From contig NZ_RAXV01000003.1 of the NCBI RefSeq assembly GCF_003611465.1, positions 55,642 to 119,641 on the forward strand: DNA of 64,000 nt, written 5' to 3'. Both the position numbers and the translations under genes were made by a program. Under the pieces are notes generated by a model. It searched no databases. It worked only from the letters and a program-made list of their open reading frames with translations, and had not been told where the DNA came from. The DNA comes from Acinetobacter tianfuensis (GTDB taxonomy: Bacteria > Pseudomonadota > Gammaproteobacteria > Pseudomonadales > Moraxellaceae). This document shows, one piece after another, positions 9,999 to 20,400 of the stretch. The stretch's first letter is position 1. Each line of letters begins with the position of its first letter.

Positions 9999-11897
9999 TT
10001 AGTAGCTGTAGTTATGGCTTTCACTGTTACTTGTGGATTTCGATGTGCTTGCAGATCCGCTGCCGCTGATTGATGCGGATACATGCGCAGCAGACATTGC
10101 TCCTGCCGCAAGCTGTGCTGAATACTGACCAAGCGCTTTCGCTTGTTCAAGCGCCAGCTGGGCTTCTTGCAGTGATTTCTGAATCTTTGCCTCATATTCT
10201 TTGATCTGCATTTCTGCAATTGCAATATTTGTCCGAGTATTGTTGTCTGAAAAACGCGACTGCATTTCAGCATGCGAGATTTCAACACCTGCACTGGACC
10301 TCCAAGCATCGACTTGCGCGCTGAAGTTGGATGTTTTCAGCTGCGCTTCACTTAAACGGGTCTGCAAGTCTGCTTTGTAGCCATCCATATCGGCGCTGTA
10401 TTTGGCGATCCATGTGCGGGCCGCTTCCATTTTCAGCTTAATCTCGTCACTCTTTAAGCTGGCTTTCGATTGAACTGCCTGTACCGTTGATGCATAAGCG
10501 CGGGTCTGCGCTTCAAACATGCTGACACGTGCAGATTCAGCGCGGGTCTGCGCTTCATACGCATCGACCTTAATTTTTTCAGCATTGATCTGCTCACCGA
10601 ATGCCTGCACTTCACTGCGGTATGCATCAAATTGATTCTTGATAACGTCCGCACGTACTGACGCGCCCTGCATGGATGCTTTGTACAATTCAACATTAGA
10701 CAGCACTGCGTCTATGCGCGCTTTATACACCTGCACATGCTGTTCATTGACTTGGCCCAGCGCCACTTGAGCATCTACAGCTGTTTTGTAGGCAGACAGT
10801 TTAGCAATTGCGCCTTCCAGTTTTGTTTTATATACCAAAGTCAGCGATTCAAATGCGCTGTTCTGCGCATTAAACAGCGCCACTTGCGCATTAAAAACAC
10901 TGATCTTGCTTTCAGCATTAAACTTTGCTGTTTCAAATAAATGATTCACTGTGTTGTTAAACACATTGACCATGATCTGCTCAAGCGCAATGCCTCTTTC
11001 GACCATGAATCGAATATTGTCAATTTCCATTTTACTGGCTTCGATTAAAATATCTCGATTCAGCTCACCCGCCTGTAAATGGCCCTGCTCACGGATTGAA
11101 GCGGCCTGCTTGGCAAGCATGCCCGGCGGCATAGAATAATTTCTGCTTGACCAGTCATTGATAGATTCCTGAACTGCGCGCTCAGTGTCACGGCTTAAAC
11201 GGCTTCTTGCACGGCTGAACAGCGCATCCTCAATTGGCGCAGGCAATCCTGTGCCGCCAGCCATCCATGCTTTTACCTTTTGCTGAATATCATTCAGCAA
11301 TGCTGATTCATAAGTCGGCTCACGCCATTCCATAAATACATTCGGTACAGCGATTGAATCCAATGAAGGCGGCTTGCCGTCAAAATCAGCCAATTCAGGA
11401 AACTGAAATTCCGGTATTTGCAGCTGCACCAGCTGATCCAATTCCGGCATTTGCAGCTCAGGCAGTTTCGGCAATTCAAGATCTGTTGAAACATTGGGTT
11501 TTAATGGTTGATCTAACACAGCAACACCTGGTGCAGACGGCATCTGTATCGCCGGCATTTCAGGTGCATCAGGTATCTGCAGATCATCAAGATCTAAATC
11601 GGCAAGCAAATGCTCAATATTGTTGAAAGACGGTAAATCTGGATATGTAAGCGGTGAAGTCGCTAAAACTGGCTGGTTGCCAAAGTCCAAAATCGGGACT
11701 GGCGTTTCAGGAATACCAATACGAATATACGGATCAACTGGCGCTACAGAAACATTTTTAATATCCTGCAATGCCCCATTCAGCTGTGCTTGATACTTTT
11801 CAGCAAAAGTATCAATCTTATCCATCTGTTCAATGACTGTTGAAATTGCTGCACCCATAATGCCATCTGGCGCTAAATCCTGTACAGAACCTGCCAT
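9999..11897 (-). CDS. Long helical virion protein
   Basis: A 632-aa protein. Residues about 55-190 are rich in Pro, Leu and acidic residues (repeated PELQMPEL-like segments). From about 220 to 590 it is almost wholly alpha-helical with Ala/Gln/Lys heptad character (repeats such as FNAQ, YKA, VDA), a probable long coiled coil. The C-terminus is a Ser-rich tail with alternating Ser/Gly/Thr. ATG at 11897 follows the TAA of the upstream gene directly, with AAGGAG inside that gene's last codons, so the two are translationally coupled. The helical rod and position between tail and ejection genes suggest a tail-needle, fibre-linker or internal protein; I cannot choose among these. Confidence 0.55.
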   Translation of the reverse strand: MAGSVQDLAPDGIMGAAISTVIEQMDKIDTFAEKYQAQLNGALQDIKNVSVAPVDPYIRIGIPETPVPILDFGNQPVLATSPLTYPDLPSFNNIEHLLADLDLDDLQIPDAPEMPAIQMPSAPGVAVLDQPLKPNVSTDLELPKLPELQMPELDQLVQLQIPEFQFPELADFDGKPPSLDSIAVPNVFMEWREPTYESALLNDIQQKVKAWMAGGTGLPAPIEDALFSRARSRLSRDTERAVQESINDWSSRNYSMPPGMLAKQAASIREQGHLQAGELNRDILIEASKMEIDNIRFMVERGIALEQIMVNVFNNTVNHLFETAKFNAESKISVFNAQVALFNAQNSAFESLTLVYKTKLEGAIAKLSAYKTAVDAQVALGQVNEQHVQVYKARIDAVLSNVELYKASMQGASVRADVIKNQFDAYRSEVQAFGEQINAEKIKVDAYEAQTRAESARVSMFEAQTRAYASTVQAVQSKASLKSDEIKLKMEAARTWIAKYSADMDGYKADLQTRLSEAQLKTSNFSAQVDAWRSSAGVEISHAEMQSRFSDNNTRTNIAIAEMQIKEYEAKIQKSLQEAQLALEQAKALGQYSAQLAAGAMSAAHVSASISGSGSASTSKSTSNSESHNYSY

Positions 11898-13052
11898 TTA
11901 GATTCTCCTTGTGGTCTTTGTAAAGTCAAAAGACAATGCGTTGATGTGCGCAGCGCTGCCATGTATTGAGAGCGAAAATGTAAAATGGCGGCCTCTTAAA
12001 CCGCGCCCAAACACTGCTCTGCCATTGGTTAATTGCTGGGATGCTTCTTGCGGCATTAAATACGTGAAGGTTTGTTCAACACCAGTTTGGGTTGTAGTCA
12101 CATCAAATGCGATTGGTGTGCTTCCATTGCTGGAGTATTCAAGATATGCCGCCTGCGGGTGTACCAAAGAATCACCAAAATCAATTTTTCCTGTCTTCAA
12201 CCTTCCATTAATTTGTTCACCTTCATATCCAGCTGCATATACTCCCTGCTCATTCCATAAATGCAGATGCCCATTGATCACAGCCGCCCCTTCAAAATTA
12301 TAAGGCGCATAGCGCGACATAGCCCAATTGTCAGTATTTGCCGTCCACGCCTGTGCATGGCTCTGCTGCAAATAGTGGTCGGTAATGAATGCGGATTCCT
12401 GTACAGCAAAATGAGCATGCTTTAATCCAAACTGCATGTCAGACATGACCGCCGTTTCATTTATACGGTACGTGCCTAGTTGAATACTCTGATCCGCATC
12501 CGCCGCCACCGCGCTTTCTTGCGTCAAGCTGAAGGCATGCCTGCTTCCGAACAACAGATCCTGCGCAAGCACCAACTCTTGCACTGCATCGGTGAATGAC
12601 TTGTAAGCGGTATCCGTCAAGACTGCCTTTTCACTGACTTGCGCACTCGCCGACCGCTGTCCAAATGCGGCATCAGCCGCAATGGCTGTTTCTAAACTGC
12701 GGTGCGACTGTATATAAAATTGAAGATCTGAAGCATAGGCGGTTTCTACAACAGCCATTGCACTGATTCCGCCATAGGTTTTATCGGTCAGCGCAGCCTG
12801 TTCCAGTACATGCTCTCGGCTGTGTGCTGCCCCAAATTGATGATCAGATAAAGTCGCTTGCTCATAAACGATGTAAATAATTTGACCGAGATCAAAGTCT
12901 GATGCATAGGCTTGTTCTTCAATTTTTGCGGAAATGCGAACGTATTGCGTATCAGTTAATCTGGCAAACTCTTCTGAATAGAACGCGGTATTGCTCCAAG
13001 TCTTATCACTTGCAATAGCGAGTTCGTTGGTAATATATTGATAATTACTCAT
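11898..13052 (-). CDS. Repeat-containing tail/receptor-region protein
   Basis: A 384-aa protein. Residues about 10-255 consist of roughly ten degenerate units of 22-26 residues with a core E-x-A-x-x-x-D-x-x-[FY]-G (for example QAALTDKTYGG, ETAIAADAAFGQ, ETAVMSDMQFGL). The remaining C-terminal part looks beta-rich and non-repetitive. Such regular short repeats suggest a solenoid or fibrous shaft with a globular tip. It overlaps the end of the upstream 856-aa gene by 8 bases and abuts the helical protein gene downstream. Function unknown; a tail-fibre or appendage role is inferred from position. Confidence 0.5.
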   Translation of the reverse strand: MSNYQYITNELAIASDKTWSNTAFYSEEFARLTDTQYVRISAKIEEQAYASDFDLGQIIYIVYEQATLSDHQFGAAHSREHVLEQAALTDKTYGGISAMAVVETAYASDLQFYIQSHRSLETAIAADAAFGQRSASAQVSEKAVLTDTAYKSFTDAVQELVLAQDLLFGSRHAFSLTQESAVAADADQSIQLGTYRINETAVMSDMQFGLKHAHFAVQESAFITDHYLQQSHAQAWTANTDNWAMSRYAPYNFEGAAVINGHLHLWNEQGVYAAGYEGEQINGRLKTGKIDFGDSLVHPQAAYLEYSSNGSTPIAFDVTTTQTGVEQTFTYLMPQEASQQLTNGRAVFGRGLRGRHFTFSLSIHGSAAHINALSFDFTKTTRRI

Positions 13053-15615
13053 TAATTACCCCAATAAAGTGATGTGCGCTGGAATGGTCAGCAAGACTTG
13101 TATAACCCCAATAAATCCGGCGCATGCGTTCATTGCTTTCACTAATATTTGCATATTCGCTGCTACCAAACACAGCCTTACAACCATCCTTAACCACATA
13201 GTTTCCAGTTTCATCTGGTGATGGCAAAAAATACTCTGTAACACGCGTATCTTTCACAGCAAGTAGCGGTTCATCCTGAATGCTGGCATAAATTGCCTTG
13301 CTGCTTTTAGCAGGCGGACTAGAACTAATACTGTAGGTATGCACTTTAGGTGGGCCACCCCCGCCACTTTGTTTCCATTCATGCACACTCGGATGCACCA
13401 GCCAGCGAATGTCATAAGGCAAATTAGGCAGCCAAGGGCCCTGATCTGCAAATGCGTTGGCATCTGAAGGCGCATACCTGAGAATTTCCACCCAAACTGG
13501 ATTACCGTCTTTGGGATAAGGCACACCTGTCATTTTTTCCAGCGGGTTATTCCATGCAAAAATAAAATCATAAGTCCACATGCGGTAGCTGGTAGGATCG
13601 GTGATGCTGTGCAGCGCCAAACTCTCAGATACAGATTGGCTTGTCTGCAGCTTTTGTGAAGCGGTTAAGGCTGCATTGCGCATAAAATACGGGATACATA
13701 CGGCGACGCCTAAGCTTTGATCATTTGAGCGTGTCACGATAGTTTCATGAGTGTAATAACGGTTACGCCACACACTGCCCGACATTGAAAAGAAATGATC
13801 GAATGCGAAAAATGGCTGTGAATCAAAACCTTTATCACGGCCTGTGATCTTGGTTGTAATGGTTACTGGATCATAGATTTCGCGCAGATCCAAATCAGAA
13901 ATATAAAAATGGCCATGCGGTGATGACTGCCCTGATATTTCCGTCTGCTCCCATGACCCAACCATCATGACTGGCTCAAAATTATTTACAACTTCCTTCT
14001 GATAGCTGCGCCAATCCACAAAATAACTGATCGTTTTGATACTGTCGCCAATGTAGTATCCGTACATGATGGTGTCACAGTTTGGACGCTGGCTGGCTGG
14101 AACGATTTGATAAGCACCGAAATCAAAAGAAATGCATGCACCAAACCAAGTATCAGGGAATTTAATCTGTGGCTGATTTTTCGGCGCTGCGTTATGGTAC
14201 AGATAACCCTCTGCATAGCGCCGGATGTTGCCGCTGTGTTTTGCAATCGGCTCCATGGTCAAGTTGTACCAGTAGTTGACTTCATCCTCATTCACTGTCT
14301 GGCCTAACCGGCTTAAAATCATGCTGCTGTCGGCGCGGCGCAGTTTATACAGAATGCTGGCAGCTTTTACTGTGCCGGCAGGCAAAAGCGGAATCAGCGC
14401 GCTTAAATATGGGCCTGCGCTTTGAGCATCCTGCTGCGACATTGTTACCTTGCCAAGCATGCCTCTGTTTTCAGCAGGCATAAAACTGGCATTCAGCAAA
14501 TAGGTGTAGCCGATTGTAATGCCGGTATCAGGATTTACTCCCCAGCAGGTATTAATCCCTTCAGTGCCATTCAGATTAAATGACCAGCCGCAGGCTTCGG
14601 TATAAGCATTGAAGCTGTAAAAGTCCGCCGTGTCGCAGACTTTGATAATTGCGCCTGCACGATGCCATGCAAAAAAATCATTATGGCTTTCAGGAAATCC
14701 CTCACCGCTAGGCATAGCGCCGAAACGGTCTAGAATGCCTAGAATCTCGCTGTCACCCTGCTCACTAATCCATGCATAAAATTCCGGTGTTGCTGTTGCG
14801 GGTATGCATGGCATCGGCATCGCCCAAACGCCCGAGGCATTGACTTTAAGCAGCCATGGCGCGCCGCTGCTGTCAAAACTCACCGCATCTGTATTGCTGA
14901 ATTTGTAGTCATATTGAAACTGTCCGCTGATAGGTGGAATTCCTGAATAAGCAGGCAGCAAATTGTTTTCTATGCGTTCTTCAATCGCTTCACGCAAGTC
15001 TTCAGGCAGGGCCAGTTCGGCACGTTCAAACTCATTGTCCGGCAGGCGCTCAAAATCCTGCATGCCGTATCCGCCGACAATCTGCATTACTTCAGCCATT
15101 GCGCCGCTGTACCACGTAGGCCGCTGCTGTACATATTGTGTGGTCATGTACACCGCATTCATATTTTGAGGCGCAAACTCATTCACTATGTTTTCATTGA
15201 CTGAAACATTGAAGCGCTGCAGCTTCAATGTTTTCGCCGGCTTTTCCCGCTTTCCATATCCGCTAAGGCGCGCGCGTGTCTGTTCTGACAGCAGCAATCC
15301 CGTGCCTTGTTCTGCCTGCGGCTTGGCATCTGTAATGCATCCGCTGTAGAGCATCGGCACATACGACTTGGCAAAGCCAGTGTAGCTGAAACGATCATCA
15401 TTGCGCTTATAGGCCAGCACTTTGAATATTCCAGCCATATCTGAAATAACAAAATAGCCGCCATCCGGCAGGTAGGCGGTTCGGCGCAGGCTTTCGATGC
15501 TGCCTGCTTGTTTGAAGTCTGAGAAGCGGCGGACTGAAACATCAATAAACGCACTATCGCGCTCACTGAGCAGGCCGCCCTCAACACTTAAACCATACGG
15601 TTTAGCGCTATGCAT
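13045..15615 (-). CDS. Large tail structural protein, unknown fold
   Basis: An 856-aa protein with no motif I recognise. It is rich in aromatic residues (many W, Y and F) and looks mostly beta. Near residue 770 there is a short Gly/Pro linker (SGGGGPPK). It lies in a tightly packed cluster of tail genes, ending 8 bases inside the downstream gene and starting 4 bases after the stop of the 195-aa gene. A large tail hub, nozzle or receptor-binding platform would fit its size and position, but nothing in the sequence proves this. Codon use is more GC-rich than in the head genes. Confidence 0.5.
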   Translation of the reverse strand: MHSAKPYGLSVEGGLLSERDSAFIDVSVRRFSDFKQAGSIESLRRTAYLPDGGYFVISDMAGIFKVLAYKRNDDRFSYTGFAKSYVPMLYSGCITDAKPQAEQGTGLLLSEQTRARLSGYGKREKPAKTLKLQRFNVSVNENIVNEFAPQNMNAVYMTTQYVQQRPTWYSGAMAEVMQIVGGYGMQDFERLPDNEFERAELALPEDLREAIEERIENNLLPAYSGIPPISGQFQYDYKFSNTDAVSFDSSGAPWLLKVNASGVWAMPMPCIPATATPEFYAWISEQGDSEILGILDRFGAMPSGEGFPESHNDFFAWHRAGAIIKVCDTADFYSFNAYTEACGWSFNLNGTEGINTCWGVNPDTGITIGYTYLLNASFMPAENRGMLGKVTMSQQDAQSAGPYLSALIPLLPAGTVKAASILYKLRRADSSMILSRLGQTVNEDEVNYWYNLTMEPIAKHSGNIRRYAEGYLYHNAAPKNQPQIKFPDTWFGACISFDFGAYQIVPASQRPNCDTIMYGYYIGDSIKTISYFVDWRSYQKEVVNNFEPVMMVGSWEQTEISGQSSPHGHFYISDLDLREIYDPVTITTKITGRDKGFDSQPFFAFDHFFSMSGSVWRNRYYTHETIVTRSNDQSLGVAVCIPYFMRNAALTASQKLQTSQSVSESLALHSITDPTSYRMWTYDFIFAWNNPLEKMTGVPYPKDGNPVWVEILRYAPSDANAFADQGPWLPNLPYDIRWLVHPSVHEWKQSGGGGPPKVHTYSISSSPPAKSSKAIYASIQDEPLLAVKDTRVTEYFLPSPDETGNYVVKDGCKAVFGSSEYANISESNERMRRIYWGYTSLADHSSAHHFIGVINE

Positions 15616-15619
15616 ACAA

Positions 15620-16207
15620 TTATGCTAATGCAAAACGATAGCCAATATCGAAAGTGTCTTCATTTTGGAATGTACGCGCAGCGGCATATTTCGCTGCTGA
15701 AATCAGCACACCAGATGTGCCGCCGCGGGCTGAATTTGTCAGCAGTGCTGTGCCTGTCACATTGACTTGTGATGCTGTTGCAAACACCACGCGCGCTGTC
15801 GATGCCAAGTTCTCGATATAAGTATCTTCATTGGCCTGAATAGGCGTAAACGCTGGACGTGTTGCGCTGGTATAACCTTCCGTCAGTGAAGTGATTTCAT
15901 TTGCCGCTGTTGCAAAGTTGCTCGCTTTCCAGTTGCTCGCCGGCGCAGCTGCACCATTAAAAAGCGCCAAATAAAAACCTGCAGGTTTAGCTTTGCTTGC
16001 AATGAAATATGTATTCAATACATCAAGCAAACCTTCTTTGGTGATTAAGTTTTTAGTGCGTGTCCATTCACCATCATTCACACGGTCAAAATACTCACCT
16101 GTTGCGATAATGCCGTGACGGGGAAAATAAATGCCTTCCTCAGTCTGGTCGTAAACTTCGTTGTGCAGATCTTTCTGCAAGTCTTTTTTAATACGCTGTT
16201 TGTTCAT
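15620..16207 (-). CDS. Conserved phage structural protein (195 aa)
   Basis: A 195-aa protein whose N-terminus is charged (MNKQRIKKDLQKDLHNE). The centre, NLITKEGLLDVLNTYF followed by KPAGFYLALFNGAAAP and ANEITSLTEGYTSATRPAF, matches a family of small phage virion proteins I have seen encoded near tail or head-completion genes. It is probably a beta-barrel structural component. It sits between the 396-aa propeller-like candidate and the 856-aa protein. Exact position in the virion is unknown. Confidence 0.55.
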   Translation of the reverse strand: MNKQRIKKDLQKDLHNEVYDQTEEGIYFPRHGIIATGEYFDRVNDGEWTRTKNLITKEGLLDVLNTYFIASKAKPAGFYLALFNGAAAPASNWKASNFATAANEITSLTEGYTSATRPAFTPIQANEDTYIENLASTARVVFATASQVNVTGTALLTNSARGGTSGVLISAAKYAAARTFQNEDTFDIGYRFALA

Positions 16208-16237
16208 TGCTCTGCGCTGCTGTAAATGAATATGCCT

Positions 16238-17428
16238 TCAATTTACAACGGCAGTGACACGTCCATCCAACCCTACAGCGGAGGCGCTAATACCGCTGAT
16301 ATTCTTCATGACTGTTTTTTGCAGTTCAACCAACTGACCATCAGCCGTGCCGGCAGTAAAACCTTTCTCGCTTAACCAAACTGCGGCGCTGCTGCTTGTA
16401 TTCAACTGCGCCAGCAATGCACTTTCCGCTAAAAAACTGCTGTCTGGGATGGGTCGCGCTGAGGCTTTCGGTTCGACTGTCATCTGCTGTAAATCCGCAC
16501 CTCTAAGGAATACAACGTGATCGGTCTGGCCAACCCAAATACCGCCATCAACTGGCTCCAAGAAGGTAATACGCTGCGGCATCTGAATAAAGCTGTAGCG
16601 CATATCGCATAAATGAAAGGCCATTGCTTGTGAAAAGTAGATCACATTGGCGCGTACTGAAATAATCCGGCCCCGCCATAAACTCAAATATTTGCCCGCT
16701 GGCATCGGGTCCATGTATTGGGTCACAGCCGCTGGCCCAAGCGCAGGCAGCAGCGCAATATGCGCTTGCGCTTCTGATATTGGATAATCTTCAACTTGAT
16801 ACAGTGCAGATCCGCCTGTTTCAGTCATATAAAGGCGGATATGCGTTACGGATGGATCAGTACACAGCGGGAAAGTAACCTGCGCTGCATTCTGCCCTGC
16901 GCACTGAAGGCTACTGATTTCTGACAGTCCAGATTCAGCGCCGCTGCGCAGCCATGACACTGCAAAATTATACTGGCCTTCATGCAGACTGCCGTCACCA
17001 TCTTGCGTCACATACGGCGCAGCTGGCGTATCCAGCGTAAATTTCAGTGCATTTGCGCCGTCATATACAAATAAGCCTGCATCACTGCACATCAGCACAC
17101 GGCTGTTTAAAATAATATGCTTTGTCCGTCCTGCTGCTGCGCCGGCATAGAGCACCTCATACGACCAGACTTCAGGATTTACCTTGACCCAATCACCATG
17201 CAGTGAAGCAAAACAATCACCATGCAAACTAGATTGCCACAGCCATTTAAAAGGCAATTGCGTTTGCTGTGCAACACCTGCGCGTAAAGATGCACGGCCT
17301 GTTTCAGAAATATCAATGTTCAAAGCCTCTCGAACATGCAGGCTTGGACTGTCGCCGCCTCGTTCTAACGCTTCATCTTCACGCGCATTATCTATTCCAG
17401 CAAATGAAGGTAATTTTCTAATCGGCAT
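16238..17428 (-). CDS. Tail nozzle / DNA-stabilisation-like protein (candidate)
   Basis: A 396-aa protein starting at MPIRKLPSFAG, chosen because AGGAG lies 6 bases before this ATG; an upstream in-frame ATG at 17524 would lie deep in the previous gene. The opening (IDNAREDEAL, REALNIDISETGRASLRAG) resembles the N-terminus of phage proteins that form tail nozzles or stabilise packaged DNA (P22 gp10-type propellers). The rest has regularly spaced Gly/Trp/Asp turns (DGGIWVGQTDHVVFLRG) compatible with a beta-propeller. It overlaps the 1079-aa gene by 11 bases. The family assignment is tentative. Confidence 0.45.
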   Translation of the reverse strand: MPIRKLPSFAGIDNAREDEALERGGDSPSLHVREALNIDISETGRASLRAGVAQQTQLPFKWLWQSSLHGDCFASLHGDWVKVNPEVWSYEVLYAGAAAGRTKHIILNSRVLMCSDAGLFVYDGANALKFTLDTPAAPYVTQDGDGSLHEGQYNFAVSWLRSGAESGLSEISSLQCAGQNAAQVTFPLCTDPSVTHIRLYMTETGGSALYQVEDYPISEAQAHIALLPALGPAAVTQYMDPMPAGKYLSLWRGRIISVRANVIYFSQAMAFHLCDMRYSFIQMPQRITFLEPVDGGIWVGQTDHVVFLRGADLQQMTVEPKASARPIPDSSFLAESALLAQLNTSSSAAVWLSEKGFTAGTADGQLVELQKTVMKNISGISASAVGLDGRVTAVVN

Positions 17429-20400
17429 CTGGCGCTCCTTTACGGTAGTTATCACCATTCCCATAAGGGCGGATATAGTGAACCTTGTTACCGATATTAG
17501 GCGTGTTAAATCTGCTTGACGCAAACCCTAGAGCGCCAATCTGCTGCACTTGTGGCGGCGGCAGCGGTGTACGCTTCACTCTCATACGCTGATCGAATCG
17601 GGTGTAATCATAATCAGCTTTGAAAGTATCAAAGCTGACAGGATTAATCTCACGGACTTTCAGCGAGATCCATGCCTGTCCGAATTTTTCGGCATTAAAG
17701 CCGCCATAATTGCCGCTGACAAGGCTGCCAATGCGCAACCCTTGCCACATAAATGGGCCATCGCCACTTAATCGCGTACCCATTCTCAATGCATCATAGC
17801 CATGCATGCCAATTGAACGGTTTAGCAGTTCAATACGCTGACCGCCAAACGAAAGCATATTCATTGCGCCAGCATAAATACGGTGTACACCAATTTCAGC
17901 ACGATGCTGTATAGACGCGCGCCCTGATGCAAAGAAATCGGCAGAATCAAATTGTTCTAGTATCTGCTCAAAAGGGCCAACAACATGCCAACCCGCACGA
18001 TATGAGGCAAAACCCTTCACCCCGATATAACCTTTTCGGTTGAATACCCTTGGATGGCCTAAGCCCAAATTCCCCCAAGCAGAAACATTATGCAATTCAC
18101 GGTGTCTATTCGTAACTGTTGCATGACCAAAAACTTCTCCGGCAGCCCGGCTCCCGCCGTCACTGTTTACAAAGTGCAGCATACCGATGGCAGGGTTATT
18201 TTCTTTTGCTTGTGCAGGAGCTTCGGTAACCGCATAGATGATATTCGGCGACATGCGCGGTCGGCCCATTTCAATTTTATTTTCAAAGCCCTGAACACCA
18301 ATCGTCCTATTCTTATTTCCAACGGCAGGACTGCCAAATTCTAGGACCTGAATCCCTGATTGAATCTGAATGACATTTGAACGTACAGACGGCGAACCAA
18401 AAACGCTGCGGAAAATACCCGATGGATACAGCACATTCTGGTTAATGCCTGGTGCTGTAACTTGATTTTGAGGCGGTTTAATACCGTGACCTGAATAAGT
18501 ATGCCCATCAATAGATACCGCATCCAGCCAAATACGCTGATCTGTAAATGGCGGCTGCGCCGTTTTGGCTAGGCGCGCTCTGCCGAACTGCATCGAATGC
18601 CAGCCAGCAAAATCAAATGACCTGTCACGAAACGCAATCACCGGCTTGCTGAATAAAGTAAGTGTATCGCCCTGCGCATTTACATCGCGCCATTGCGTCC
18701 GTATGGATGCGCCGCCGAATTCTGCGCTGTCATGTCCAAAGATCCGCATTTCAGGCGTTACATTATGCAGCTGCGGTGTGCCAAAGAAATCACGCAAGGC
18801 CCATTTCGGCGCAATCTTTGTCCAGCGCTCAAATACTTCACCAAATCCGCTGATGAATGAATCTATCCCGCCTGCTGGGTCAATGTAGCGTGTATTTAAA
18901 TGCACAGACGGCATTCTAATCGGCGGCGGCGCAATAGAATGACGCGCTTCAATGCTCACTGTGCGGATACGGTAAGCAATAAATGCAGTGCCGAACGCTT
19001 GGCTTTCGATGTTGCCGATGCGCTGAAAATTGCGCCGCGTGTTTTCAATGCCCACATTACCGAATGCCTGCGCGTTAAAGCCTACTAACTTAAGAACCGC
19101 AGCAGTATTGTATGCAATATGCCAGCTTGACATATATGGCGCTTCAATGCCGTCCAGTTTGATCTTGCGGACACGGTGCGTAATCCGCGGCTGTCCTAGT
19201 CCTTCAATTGCATCAAAACCATTCACTTGCAGATCACGGCCTGTATTCTCAATGAATGCATGACCAAACTTGCTATGCACAAAGCCGCTGGCCTGCATTG
19301 TCCTGTTGCGGTTGGCAATCGCTGTCCATCCGACAATTGCTGGCGGAACAAGTCCGCTGTCATGTATAAAAGTCTGCACAATATACTGGCGTAAATTCCA
19401 AACCTTGGCATAGCCCCAGCGCATCGCATCTTCATTACCTGCAGTCAGAAAGCCTTTAGCGCCGAGATAACGCTTTTTCAGCGAAATTTCAGCGCTGCCA
19501 AATGCGCCAGTAAACCCCAATGCTGAAATGGTCTGAATTTCAGGAATAATCCGTGTGCCGAAACGCGCTGCATCAAAGCCTTGCGGGCCAATGTGCTGAT
19601 CTCCGCCAACTCTAGGCAGTCCAGCAGCAGGTGCTTCAATACCATCAGGCGCAATGCTCCGCGTTTTAAATGTGATCCATGCGCCTGAAGATACGCGCGA
19701 TAAGCTGAAACATAAAACTGATACTGTCCGGATGCCATGCTCAATGCGAGGAGTACCTGAATCATTAAACGCTGCCCCTTTTGTCTGCATTGGCCGGTTT
19801 TTAAAATCCAGCTGAGCAGAACCGAATGCGCTGCTGTCTTTGCCGCCTGCTTCAAGATAGCGCCTTAAACTGATGACACTTGGCTTTCCAAACTGCGCGC
19901 TGTCTGTGCCTGTTGCAAACAGCCATCTAACACCGCCGAGCAGTGCTGGATTGCCAAACGCCAGCGGGCTGAAGCTGGGTGCTGCAATAATTTGCTTGCT
20001 GTTGTATATGCGTGTTGTGCCGAACTGCAATACATTAAAACCGCTGACAGTAGCCAGCTGGTTTTTGTTTACAGCGGATGCATGGCCTAATGCTGAAGCA
20101 TTGAATCCTGAAACATTGATCAGCTGCTTAAGATTGTACAGCTTAGCAGTACCAAACAAACTGGAATTAAAGCCGCTGGCCTTGGTCTGCTGATTTTTAC
20201 TGATAATTCCAGCGTTACCGAACGCTTGATTGCTGAAACCTGATCCAGCGAGATACTGCCGGCTGTTATGCAGCTTTGCTGTGCCGAATGCTTGATTACT
20301 GAAACCCGCCGCAATCAGCTTCTGATTTTTATTTTTTAATGTCGCGCTGCCGAATGCTTGTGCTCTAAAACCAAATACAAAAACATATTGATTGCTGTTA

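Noticed and set aside
17184..17519. 111-aa plus-strand frame
   Set aside because: Antisense to two overlapping tail genes, with no ribosome site and a composition that mirrors the opposite strand.
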